Assembly (NCBI RefSeq): GCF_022201045.2 | Contig: NC_068558.1 | Location: 496,001 to 560,000, forward strand | Direction: 5' to 3' | Source of the DNA: Citrus sinensis | Lineage: Eukaryota > Streptophyta > Magnoliopsida > Sapindales > Rutaceae | DNA: 64,000 nucleotides | Shown here: piece after piece, positions 12,101 to 24,056 of the stretch | Layout of the letters: each line of letters begins with the position of its first letter | How positions within the stretch are numbered: the first letter of the stretch is position 1 | Position numbers and translations under genes: made by a program | The notes under the pieces: generated by a model | What the model was told of the DNA's origin: nothing | What the model saw: only the letters and a program-made list of their open reading frames with translations | Database searches by the model: none

Positions 12101-15100
12101 CTACGAATCCAAAAATTTCATGCAGAGAGGAGGTTGTATTTTGGCCAAGGCAAGAATTGAAGCAGGAAGTGTCCATAGCCCTTCCCCACAAATTAACCCA
12201 GAGGCAACTGCAGGAATCATCAACTCGGCCTTCTTGGGGTTCCGTTTGTGCCACAGATAGACAACCAAACTCCCAACACACATATCAATAGCAAAGTATG
12301 CTCCAACTAGAAACGGCAGAGCCATCACCATCGGCAGCGGCATCCATTTCCCAATCTTTTCCGGTGAAAAATCTCTTACAAGGTTAACCGCCACTGCAGA
12401 AGCAAATAAACCATAACAAAGCTGTAAGCAGTGCTGGGGAAGAGCTGAGAAGCCTTGAACGCCTATAACCGCCATGTTTCTGTAGATTAATGCATAAGGA
12501 GCCTTAAACTCTCCATGAGGGTTTCCCACATCAAATGCCTTGTAGAATAGAAGGAAACTGATAGGAGCCACCACGCAGCCAACGGCCGTGCCAATTACTT
12601 GGTTCAGGAACATTGCTCGCGGAGAGGTATAAGTACAATGTGCCGTTTTGAAATCTTGCATAAGAATGCAAGCAACTGAAACTACAGATTTGACGAGGCC
12701 ACAGCCAACCATTCCAGCCACCAATCCATTTTCTCTTCCGGACAATGCAGCTAGAACAAACAAGGCTACTTTCCCATAATTATAGGCCATGTTAATGTCT
12801 GTTAACCCAGCTCCATAAGCATTGCAAAACGACAGAGATGGAGCAAGGATGTATGCTATCACAACATAGTACCATTTGAGTTGAGGGAACATGATCGGAA
12901 TCACAATAATGGACAGGATGGAGAAGACTAGGTAACCGGCAACTCCAATCCACATGGGAATATTTTCTCTAAGGAAGATTTCATTGTGTTTTAGATCTTC
13001 GAGTGACTTCTTCTTTTCGTCACCGTCAGCTGCAGGTAAGACAAGAAGCATGCGTTATTATTACGCTGGTTAAAATACAAAAAGCAAAACAAAGTATGGA
13101 ATATAAGTGACTTCTTCTCACGAGTGGACATCTGCATTTTGTATATCTAATCAGACGTTCGCCTGAGAACTTTTCGATACATACATACGTAGAGAATGAT
13201 TTAAGGCTGCGCAATTGACCTGCATTGAGGTTCTTGGTCTTTATCCTTCCATAAATGTTAATGACCGTGACGCTCAATATCTTCAGGAAATTATAGAGTC
13301 CGTCGCCTAAGATAAGAGCAACCGACAGGAAAACCTGCCAAGAAAATTTTAAACAAGCTAAGAATTTAAAGATATTTGAAGAAGTAAAAATACCATTATG
13401 TAGAAATTAAGAGAGAAACCTTGTAACCATACAAACTCTTCATATCACTTTCTTTCAAACTTTCAGAGAACCAATGTCCTTTAAGCCGATCGATAAGTGG
13501 CCACATCATTCCATAAGAAAGAACAGCTCCAAGTAGCAAAGATAAGTTCACTAAATGGGAACAAATCATCCCTGCTCCAACGTAAGTCATGCTAAAATCA
13601 AAATAGAATCTGCAAATTAAAAGCCAAAGAACCATTAGATTTTTCCGGTTGCAATCTTTGCGTAAATGAATACAGATTCCTACGTTTGCTTCCAAGCTTG
13701 CAATCCAAAAGTAGGGAACTGTTTGAATCCACAGCTCTCTTTGCCGCTGTAAAACCACTGAAAGAATCCCCACAAGAAGCTGATTGAAAAGTATTTCATG
13801 AATCCACCTACTTGTTTCCTGCAACAGAATTTTTTTTTAAAAAAATTTATTTTAATAGAAATTAAGATTTGAATTTGATTTATTAATATGTTCCTTTAAT
13901 CTTTTAGAATTCAATTAAGGTTGCAACTGTAGATGTGTACTTAGCCATCTGATCTCCCTGGCTATGAAAGCCATTAATGAGAACCGCGGTTGCCAGCCCA
14001 CTAGGATAAGTCAACTTCAGGTCCACTATCACGATCTGTGAAATCATAAGAACCTCATAAATAATTCAGCTCAAGGAAGAAAACCGATTGGCATTTTCTT
14101 TTTTCCTAATTCTTCTTTTAATACAATCATGGGTCTACTTGAAGTCTAAATCTCTACAGTTATAGAAAAGTCCGAGTGTCTACCATGCATGGCTTGAAAA
14201 TTTTGCACAAAATAAGCACTTATAAGTATACAAAGTAGCAAATGAGTCCACTAATTAAGTTAAGGTGGAACCATTATCCTTATGATGGGATTACCATTAT
14301 GCAAAAATAAACCCATCGAGAGAACTTACACGATTGGATTCAGAGTTGCAGCTTCAATATATCATATTTTAATAGAAAAAATTGCTAAGTAGTAGATTAG
14401 ATCAAAAGATTATGTACCTTCCGGAGAGGGATTAAGACAAAAAGGCCAACAAAACAAACAACAAAAAGGTAGCCAGTCATCCAACCCAGTCCAGGCTCTT
14501 TGATGGCCCTTCTTGAGTTCCCTTCAGTATCCTCTCCAGATAACTCATATATCTTCTTGCTTAATCCCAGAAGATAAGAACCAAATCCACCTGAATTCAT
14601 CCCCAAAATGTATACATTCATATATAATTCATCCCCAAAATATATACGCTTTACATAAGTATATCTGTAAAAGAAAAAAAAAAAAAAAAAGAAGAATTAA
14701 TATTATATTATATTGAAGTTATATAATATTAATCAGCACACCTCCAACGGCAATGCTATAGCAAGCAACGGCACAAGTTTGTATCATTGTATTTTCTTGT
14801 TTAGTGAATGGTCTTGTAACGTAGCCGGCTCTTTGAAGAACTTTAGTCCATGAGCGGATGATTAAGAAAGCAAGAAGCGCAGCAGAAACATTTAGCTGCG
14901 GAACCAAACCCGTTGTGAGGTTTAGTTTCATTACTATCACACTGTAAACGATCCCAAGCAGAATGCTCACAACCAGTCCTCTTATGGTGATTTGTTTCGT
15001 CCACGGTTGCTGTCTCTTATTTGACCCCTCAGGATCTGATAATTCGACATGATCATCTTCCTCAGCGTCCTCTCTCTCAATCTCTTTCTTCTCTTTCTCT

Positions 15101-15135
15101 TCTTGCATACTCACTGCTTCCAATTTATCCCCCAT
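12101..15135 (-). CDS. Yellow-Stripe-Like metal-nicotianamine transporter (YSL1/2/3-like)
   Basis: Membrane importer of Fe(II)- and other metal-nicotianamine complexes, OPT superfamily, YS clade; by family it acts in vascular metal loading and delivery to seeds. Exons on the minus strand: 15135-14742, 14590-14418, 14035-13941, 13818-13684, 13609-13420, 13334-13220 and 13029-12101, 2031 nt or 676 residues, the usual YSL length. Hallmarks are IVMKLNLTTGLVPQLNVSAA near the N-terminus, QENTMIQTCAVACYSIA, GFGSYLLGL, LTYPSGLATAVLINGFH, FPTFGLQAWKQTFYFDFSMT and LILGDGLYNFLKIL. The acidic N-terminus (EKEKKEIEREDAEEDDHVE) is typical. The start is MGDKLEAV at 15135. A TATATAT run at 15171-15177 lies only about 36 nt upstream of it, so the 5' UTR is very short or transcription starts further out. 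Choice among YSL1, 2 and 3 is not possible by eye. Confidence 0.92.
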
Positions 15136-17053
15136 TTCGCACTTTATTAATTTGTAGAGTGACTGCACCCATATATAGCCAGAGTCCTACCTACGTATTC
15201 GATCCTTCTCCAGTGCTGTCTCCTGTGCACAATATATCTTATTAAACAACAATTAATGCACACAATTAAGCGGTAATTTAGATTTAATTAAAGTGAAAAT
15301 ATGTCTGCACTGCACCATCTGATAATTAATACCGTCCTCCTTTTTCACATAAGTACTGAAATATTGTGCATCCATGTGCATGTGGCAATATCTAGCGCGG
15401 ATATTTTCACTTCATTAAAGTGAAAATATCACTAATAAAAGAATATATTTCAATGCATTATTTATATATATATATATATATATATGTATAAGTGTGTGCG
15501 CGTGTGTATAGCTAGCTTCAATGATGTGCTTGACTTCTAGAGAACCATAAATTCAAAACGAAAAGTTTTCAAATGTTTCAGTGTCTTAATTGTTGCTGCT
15601 TTGCACATTCATACAACTTCAAGCCCCATCAGGATCTTTAATTAATTTATTGCTTCGATCAAATGATTTGACTGATCATTGTGATTCAAAAATCTAGTCA
15701 ATACCCATGCCCCACTCCCTATTATAATATCCATGATTCATCAAATCCCACTTGACATTAAATAGCTCTGACTCTGAGTGGCGGCACATCAAGGGATGCG
15801 GCTATTGTAACTCATTAATTCCCTCTCCAGATCCTCTTTTTAACTAAGAATTTTATTATCTAAATAATATTTTAATAAAATTACTTAAATAATTATTTCT
15901 CCTCTTTCTCTTCTCAATTTTAGAAGTTTTCGTCAGTTTATTTAGATATATTTTTTCAGTTGTAAGTCATTGGTTTTATTGATTAAGAGGAACATAATTT
16001 ATCATTTAAAAATAAATATCAATAAATTTTTATCAGTCATGAAAGTTATTGAATATCAAAAAATTAATTTTAACCAAACACAAAACCTAATAAATATCGA
16101 GATTGGAAAAAAAAAATTATATATAGAAAGTATGAATATAGGTTATGATATGCTAAGAAAGGGTAAAAAAATAAATTCAAAAGAAAGTAAAATTGAGTGT
16201 TTAGTACGTAGAATGTAAGAGTAAAAGAGAATATGCAATTGTAAGGTGAGGAGAGAAAGTGATTAAAAAATGATAAATTTAAGATTTTAAGATTTTTGTT
16301 TTTAATAATAAATTTACTTTTTTCAAATAGGTGTAGAGAGTAATTTGGTGGATTCAAATAGCTCGGCCTATATAATTAATTTAAAACCATTTTAATTCAT
16401 AAGGCCAATCAAATTATTAAGCATTGAGTGCAGGGGCAATTAATCATAAAATCAGAAAAGGGTCTTGAACTTGGCACAAAATGCTTGGAGTAAAAGGTCA
16501 CAAGCCTCAACAAGACATTGGCGTTACTTTCTGATGCACTGCATGGGACCCTTTCCCGCAACTTTATTTCTCCGCCATTGAGCTTGGGTGGTGGCTATGA
16601 TATCGCATGAATATGATAGTGCTGCGTCAGTGGGGAAGATTTCTTTTAACCTTTTGCGTCAAGTGGGCCTTTTTTTTTTATAATTATTTTTTCCCTTCTC
16701 CCCTTTTATTTTATTAATTTTTTCGATGTTCAGCCTTCAAATTACCATGGAAAAGCCTGTAAAGCTGTGTGTGGACATGTAGTGGGACAATCCTCTACTG
16801 AGTAGAGAACGATTGATGGGATCGAGATTGAAGCCTCCAAATTAACCATATATATAGCTTTGTTTCTTGTTACGGACCGGCCGTTATACTTACTACTGAA
16901 ACTATCCAATTTAAAACTCTTCTCAATTTTGTTTATTTATTATATTATCTTTTGTTTTCTTCTTATATGTTTAATAAGTCCTCGTCTTGTTTTATGTTTA
17001 ATTATTTCTTGTAAGGTCATGAGATTCAGAATTGAAAGTAAGTAAAAGTTTAC

Positions 17054-17084
<31 letters not shown>

Positions 17085-17300
17085 GTTCGTGACAGTGCTT
17101 TCACATCGATCAAATTTAGATGCCATGGAAACCACATTCTCCTCAAAATCATATATCATTTTTTAGTTTAAGATAGAAGATTTTGTTAATGACACATCTC
17201 TTTCTTGGAATTATGAACAACCAAAATTGCCTCTAATTACTGAAAGAATACCTGGCATTCAACAAGCAAGCCTTCTTTTATTGATTAACTTCTAATAATC

Positions 17301-17324
17301 GTGTGTGTGTGTGTGTGTGTGTGT
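17301..17324. repeat. (GT)12 microsatellite
   Basis: An uninterrupted GT run followed at once by a T run. Confidence 0.95.
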
Positions 17325-17849
17325 TTTTTTTTTTTTTTAAATTAAAGCTAATATAAGAGAAAACTCTAATTTATTATTGATATCTCACGTTATAGATTAT
17401 AGAGGGTCTCTTTTTTTTTTTCAAAAAAAAAAATGTCGTTTGGGAACTTCATCGGGACTAACGAGTAAAAAACCTAGAGTCGGAAGCAATTGTAGAAACC
17501 AATAGTTAAAAAAAAAAATTAAAAAGAAATCTCAATATTAAACTCATTTAAAAGAAAAACATAAACTGCGGACGGATTGACTTATTGTGCTATAAAACAA
17601 AAAAGGAGGAAACGATCTATATCACACCTTCTCTCATTTTCCCTCAAAAACCAAATTATTATCAATTGATTAATTTGTTAACAATCAATCAATCAATGCT
17701 GGAAATTAACACTGATTTTTTTGCCAACAAAACAAAACAAAATGATGAATTGAAGAGAAAATGACAAGACAAGACAAAAAGGAGGAAGTGGGTTATCGGC
17801 TTGTGGCTGTCAAACCAATGAGAAGAAGGATTATCGGATATCGGCAGCT

Positions 17850-18424
17850 TAATTTCTCTGAAAAGCAATGGCCACGAGCTCACCTCACGACCAGCAACCC
17901 AATTATGGATTCGGTGCAATTGATGATGTAACCCTTGCGACTTGCGTTATGCTCCATCCAACACCTAATAACAACACTTCATTATCATCAATACAATACA
18001 TATTGAAAAGAAAAGCGCTTGTAAGAATATTAATATTCTGGCTTAAAGAAAGAAAAAAGTGTCCGTCGTCAATAATGACCTTCAAAACATCCCATGAATT
18101 ATTATAAATTTTAATTTATTTTTATTTTTATTCAAAAGATTAAAAACAAGAATCGAATTGATTGACTTTTTTCTCTTTTACAAAAATAAATAAAAATTAA
18201 TATTTATATTAATTTTAAAAAACTATCATCTCGAAGAGAAAAGATCCCCCTAAATTGATTGATTTCTTCGAAAAGCAATAGTTTAAATTCAAAATTGATT
18301 TCTTTGAAAAGCAACGGCTACGAGGGCACCAGACCACCACCACCACCACAATCACAAATATCAATCAACCATGGATTCGGAAAGTGCAATTGACCTAACC
18401 TTTGCGTTATGCTTCAACACCTAG
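17850..18424 (+). repeat. Diverged direct duplication, two copies about 450 bp apart
   Basis: Copy 1 is about 17850-17968 and copy 2 about 18302-18424. Both run through TTTCT.TGAAAAGCAA, ATGGATTCGG, TGCAATTGA and TTGCGTTATGC, with copy 2 carrying an extra ACC-rich stretch. Copy 1 opens a short frame starting MATSSPHDQQPNYGFGAIDD; copy 2 does not keep it. This may be a duplicated fragment of an unknown gene's 5' end. Confidence 0.5.
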
Positions 18425-19516
18425 TCTTAAGTCTTTAACTGATTACATGCACTTGTCTTTTTTTTTCTTCTTCTTCTTTTCCTTTTCCGTTATAAAAAAA
18501 CTATTGGTTGTAAATGATTTATCCATCTTAAACGAAAAATGCAGGCCTAATAAAAAATATTTACAGAATTTTTTAAGAAAAAAATTATATAATTTTGTTA
18601 GTTAAGCTGGTGGTGGACTTTGGGAAGAGTTGCCACAGATGGAAATGTTAGCTCAAAGCCCATGTTGTTTTAGTTCTCGACGAAGAAAGAGTAAGGAATA
18701 ATAAAGACAAATTTGGGTAAATCATAATTGAATGAATATGCCAAAACTTTTCTCTCGTTCATCATAACCATACAATTCAATGAGTATCACTCATGAAAAT
18801 TGTGGCTCACAATTTCATTAAATAATTTAGGTAATAAGTAGAGTTGGGAAAATATTCTCGCAATTACGAGGCCCATGAGGGCTGTTATGTTCACTCCCTT
18901 TTTATAAAAGAAAATCGGGTGCAGATATAATTTTTTATATCCGTTGATTGTGTAGGCTGAGTAAAGGTATAAAACATTAGGAATACTCGTACTCACTCAC
19001 TAAACTCATTTGACTATTGACTACTTTTTTTTTTAATGTTTTAAAAGTTAAAAGTTAATAGCTAAATCAAGTTAATATTAGTACTTAACAATTTAGTCTA
19101 ATACAATATTATCCTAAATATTTACTTGGAGATTTTAGTCGGTTAATGGACTAGATATTTACTAGACCATCTAAAATCTTGTAATAATTGGAAACAAATT
19201 ATAATATAGCAATGTTCAAATCAAGTAAGTTGAAAGGAGTGAAGAATAGATGAGAAAAATGCCAAAATAGAATCTTTTATTTTCGTTCCAAATATTTAGA
19301 TAATACACTGATTAAAATTGAATTTAATAATCATCAAATTAGAATTAATATTTACCTAAAATTGAAAATGATTTTTTAAAAAAAAATATTTTAGAACTGA
19401 GTACTTCATGTTTAGCTAGAACTAAATAGTTAAAGCATCATTTCTTTTTCTTTTATTAAAAGATATGCATATCTTAAAAAATAAAAAGGGATATAGAGGA
19501 TAGGAAAAGGGGATGA

Positions 19517-22500
19517 TTATCTCTAATTTTTGTCAAGAAATTCCCAACTCATGCCCATTTAAGCTTAGAATCTACTTGCTCGGATCATCTTCCTATTCTT
19601 TTGGAGCTTCAACCGACAGGGCCAGTTTCGAGAAATAAAAGATTTCGTTTTGAAAACGTGTGGTTGCGGGAGATTGATTGTTGTGAGGTTGTACGGAATA
19701 ATTGGCTTTCTCCTACTGGTAGCTCCATTCAACAAAAAATTTTATCTTGTGGGGCAGCTCTGATGGATTGGGGTGGGTATCTAGCTCGGGACTTTCGTAA
19801 ACGGAAGCTGGAGTGTCGAAAGCAAATGGCTCTGTTAAGGGGTCGTCGAGATTGTGAGGGAATAACTGAGTTCACGAAGGTAAGAAACCGTTATAATGAA
19901 TTGTTACATAGTCATGAAGTGTTTTGGAAGCAGCGAGCAAAGTCGCTTTGGCTAAAAGAGGGAGATAAGAACACTCGTTACTTTCATGCCTCGGCTTCAA
20001 CGCGGAAACGGCAAAATTCGTTTGGGAATCTTCGAAACAATCAGGGAGATTGGTGCACCAATGTAGAAGAGGTTGATGAGGTGATCATTAATTATTTCCA
20101 TAATTTATTTCAATCTAATGGCTGCAATAGTGCTGAGGTCATTCATTGTGTGGAGACAAAAATTACAAACGAGCAGAATTCCATGCTCCTAACCCCTTTC
20201 TCTGCCACGGACGTTAAGGAAGCACTCTTTGATATGCATCCCGACAAATCTCCTGGGCCAGACGGCATGAATCCAGCCTTTTACCAAAGATTCTGGCACA
20301 TTGTTGGTGAGGATGTAATTTCGGCTTGTTTACAATTTGTGAAAGACTGTTCCTTTCCAGCAGGTTTAAACGACACTTCACTTGTGTTGATTCCAAAGAA
20401 TCAAAAGCCTGAAATTTTATCTGACATGCGGCCAATTGCTCTGTGTAATGTACTTTATAAAATTATATCCAAAATGTTGGCTAACCGAATGAAATTAGTA
20501 CTTGATTTGGTTATATCAGATTCTCAAAGCGCTTTTGTCCCGGGTAGAGCCATCACTGACAACATAATAATCTCGGCGGAAATCATGCATTTCTTAAAGC
20601 GGAAAAGGCAAGGAAAGCATGGAGTAGCGGCTATGAAAATAGATATGTTCAAGGCATACGGCAGGGTTAAATGGGGCTTCCTGCAAGCAATGATGCTTAA
20701 GCTGGGGTTTGATCCTAAATGGGTAGAGCTAGTTATGCTTTGCGTGTCAACAGTCCGTTATAGTGTGCTACGAGAGGGTAAAGAAGTTGGGCCAATAATC
20801 CCTTGTAGAGGACTTCGCCAAGGAGATCCATTATCCCCGTATCTTTTCATTATATGTGCGGAGGGGTTAAGTTCTTTGTTTCGAAGTCAGGAACGAAGTG
20901 GTTTACTGCATGGGGTTAAAGTTGCGAGAGGTGCTCCTATGATATCTCATTTATTTTTTGCTGACGATAGCTTCCTTTTCTTTAAGGCAACTCACAACGA
21001 AGCTGCGTTGGTTAAGCAAGTGTTGACAGTGTATGGTAAAGCCTCTGGACAGGTGGTTAATTTCAGCAAGTCATCAATATCATTCAGTGCTAATGTAAGC
21101 GAGGCCAACGTTTGGCAGCTGTGTGAGCTTCTGGAGGTTAATGCAACCACTAACCATGGAGCTTATCTTGGTCTTCCGTCTTACATTGGCAGAAAGAAAA
21201 AAGAGGTGTTCCATTATATTCGGGATAGGGTATGGAAGAGACTTCAAGGATGGAGTGCGAAAATGCTCTCACGGGCTGGCAAAGAAATCTTATTAACGAC
21301 GGTAGCTCTTGCAATGCCTAATTACGCTATGAGTATTTATCTTTTGCCAAAAGATTTATGCAGAGAGTTAGAAGGGATGATGAATTCATATTGGTGGCGC
21401 AACAATCACAGTAATGGCAAGGGGATTAATTGGATGAAGTGGAAATATCTGTGCAATCCAAAGGGGCATGGTGGTCTTGGGTTTAAGCAGTTACATTCTT
21501 TTAATATTGCGTTGCTAGGGAAACAAGTATGGCACATTTTAACCCGACCTGAGTCTTTTATGGCTAAAGTGCTGAAAGCTCGCTACTTTCCGCGAACTTC
21601 TGTCCTTAAAGCTTCTTTGGGACACAACCCGAGCTTTGTGTGGAGGTCTATGTTAGCTGCCAAGGATGTGGTAGTGCAAGGGAGTAGATTGCAGGTTGGG
21701 AGTGGACACAATATTTCTATCGGAAATGACCCTTGGCTGCCCGATATTACTGATGGTTTTATTTCAACAGAGCTTAATGAGGAGCTTGCTGCAGCACCTG
21801 TTGACTGTTTAATGGTTCCCAACCAACGGATCTGGGATTTTGATGTTGTGTCGGACCTATTTAATGCAAGGGATAAGGAGTTAATCTTACAAATCCCTCT
21901 CAGCTCCAGAAGAGATAATGATGCATGGTACTGGCAGGCCAACCCTCGCGGATGCTATACGGTACGCAGCTGTTACAAGTTATTAAATCCTATTACCTCT
22001 GATTCGTTTGCTGGTGTGTGGAGGAAACTGTGGAGATTGAATGTTCCTAGTAAAATTAAGAATTTTATTTGGAGGGCTGCCAAAAATGTGTTGCCTACTG
22101 CTGTTAATTTACTCTCTAGAAGGGTGGATATTATTTCCACGTGTGCTGTGTGTAATGCCAATGAGGAGACAGTCATGCATGCGTTAATCGAGTGCAGCTT
22201 TGCCAAGACTTGTTGGTTCTCTTCTCCTGTGGGTTTTGTTGGCTACTGCACCTCTTTCTTGACTTGGCTGGAGCATATTTTTGCATATTGCAGTGCAGAT
22301 GATTGTAATATAGCTATGATGATTTGTTGGCGCATTTGGATCCATCGAAATGATAAGATATAGAACCAGAAAAATGGCTCTGTTCTGCAAGTGCTTAATT
22401 CAGCTGGGCAGTTGCTTTATCAATGGCAGACAGCTAAGAAACAATTGTACTTTGTTGATGCTGGGGTGCATCAGTTGGCTCATGGGGCTGTGAGCTGGGA

Positions 22501-23002
22501 AAAGCCTGAATTTGGCTGGGTTAAGTGCAACGTAGACGCTGCAGTTTTTGCATCTCAGGGAAGGATCGGACTTGGCTGTGTTATTCGCAACTCAGAGGGT
22601 GAGTTTTTGGCTGCAAGATGTGTTGGCAGGCATGGTGCTTTTAGTGCAAGGGAGGCTGAAGCTCTTGGTATCCGGGAGGCTCTTAGCTGGCTGAAGGAGT
22701 ACAAGCTTCCATGTGTTATTGTTGAGATGGACTGCCTTCAAGTTTTTCAAGCTTTGACTGAGGGTTTCTCTGGCCCTAATGGCTTTGGTTTAATCATTGA
22801 GGATTGCCGGGAGTTAGCTCTAGTATTAGGAGAAGTGAAATTCTCTTTTGTCCGTAGATCTGCGAATTTTGCTGCTCATTCTGTTGCGAGGGCAGGAAAT
22901 TCTATGACAGATTCTCGAGTGTGGAATTGTGCTCCACCTCCATGGCTACTAAACAGTTTGTAATTTGTTTTTGCTTAATGAAATCTCTTTCAAAAAAAAA
23001 AA
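19517..23002 (+). mobile_element. L1-type LINE, 5'-truncated, with RT and RNase H
   Basis: Non-LTR retrotransposon of the plant L1 clade. The 5' end is cut inside the endonuclease domain: only its last residues remain, including the SDHLPILLEL signature at about 19580-19609. The 3' end is a short A-run at 22992-23002 after a roughly 28-nt 3' UTR. ORF1 and most of the endonuclease are missing, the usual outcome of incomplete target-primed reverse transcription. No clear target-site duplication was found next to the A-run. Coding quality is otherwise high, so the insertion looks fairly young. Confidence 0.9.
19580..22963 (+). pseudogene. LINE ORF2 remnant: reverse transcriptase, zf-RVT and RNase H
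   Basis: One frame runs from the endonuclease tail to a TAG at 22361-22363, and the same frame reopens directly to TAA at 22963. Order: endonuclease tail; RT with PDGMNPAFYQRFW, LIPKNQKP, RPIALCNVLYKIISK, AFVPGRAITDN, motif A KIDMFKAYGRVKW, RQGDPLSPYLF and the catalytic FADDSFLF; the zf-RVT region WRLNVPSKIKNFIWRAAKN with CAVCN; then RNase H with Asp in KCNVDAA, Glu in EAEALG and Asp in EMDCLQV. The TAG replaces what is normally Trp in HRNDKIWNQK-like sequence, a single G-to-A change. Motif A has KAYG where KAYD is usual; the first, catalytic Asp is kept. With no ORF1 and no endonuclease it cannot be autonomous. Confidence 0.9.
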
Positions 23003-23947
23003 GCTTACAACAAGTAAAAATGAAATGATCCGTATTCCGCTGCCATCGCCAGTCACAAGTTAAGTTAGGTTCATAGCAATTAGCCGAGGATACTACTATG
23101 TCACGTCTGCCATCTTGATCTCAAATCATATAAAGCCCAACTAGTCTTTCATTAGGGGGAGAAAAAATAACAAAAATGGGTGATAAGCCGAACTCTTTTG
23201 TTTGGTCTGATTTTTTAACCCCACTAATGTCTGGGCCCCGGGCAGCATTAAGCCCAATCCATTACAAAGTTAGTGGGCAGACTATGGTCTTGTAATAGCC
23301 GCCCAAATATTTTATTAACGACCAATCCAGTTGCCAAAACGAGCCGAAAGGAATGGGATATTGATTGGCTCTTCCCTTTCCCCCACTGCCCAAACCTAGA
23401 TACCACTAGGATCGGCAACGAGACGGGATGTAATAAGATTTGTGAATTTCATTCTTATTTTATTTTATAAGAATTAAATAAAAAATATCTTATTTATATT
23501 TTTTTATTTTTTTAGAATAAAAATATCTTTTAATTCTTTCAACAGTTGACTGACACATCATAATAATAAGAAAAATTATCCTCCGTATTAATAAATTTTA
23601 ATTAAAGATATTTTTATCACAGCGGTGTTAAGAAAATTTTATAATTTTTTTTAAAATATTTTAATTAAATTAATAAAAAAAATGTTAAAGAGATATTTAG
23701 AGGTTGCCAATACTCCCACTCATACTCAAGTGGAAAATAGTTTCTGAGCGAGTTGTTTCGCGGGCACGCGGTATTCAGTTGACGCCGTCAAAATACCGTG
23801 TGCTGGCCACCCTCGGATTCGAACAAAACCAATGTTCTTTCGGTAGTAAACAATCGAAACCCTCAACTGAAAGACCAAAACAGAACCCACGACGCTTCTG
23901 CCTTTTTGAAGCCGCCAAATCCAATTCTCATTTGCCCTCCGTTGATT

Positions 23948-23983
<36 letters not shown>

Positions 23984-24056
23984 ATAATAACAATATAGAA
24001 GTAGGAGTCATAATAAAACACTAACATTCAAATACGAACTTCAAAAATAAAAAACG
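23003..24056. other. Intergenic region, LINE to At1g01500-like gene
   Basis: AT-rich sequence with a TA microsatellite at 23952-23980 in the probable promoter or 5' UTR of the following gene. Nothing gene-like was supported. Confidence 0.55.
23952..23980. repeat. (TA)n microsatellite
   Basis: A TA run continuing into AATAATAAT, about 80 nt before the next start codon. Confidence 0.9.

Larger units (their letters stand above)
15136..19516. other. Long AT-rich intergenic region, YSL to LINE
   Basis: No supportable gene. It holds the YSL promoter, simple repeats (TA runs at 15463-15485 and 17053-17075, a GT run at 17301-17324), and a diverged duplication: about 17850-17968 matches 18302-18424 (AAAAGCAA, GGC.ACGAG, ATGGATTCGG, GCAATTGA, TTGCGTTATGC in the same order). 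Short open frames here lack any recognisable product. Confidence 0.55.

Noticed and set aside
17868-18107. 79-codon frame MATSSPHDQQPNYGFG...
   Set aside because: Not annotated as a gene: the nearby diverged copy does not keep the frame and no family is recognised.
23003-23020. Target-site duplication for the LINE
   Set aside because: The sequence after the A-run (GCTTACAACAAG) was not found near the 5' truncation point.
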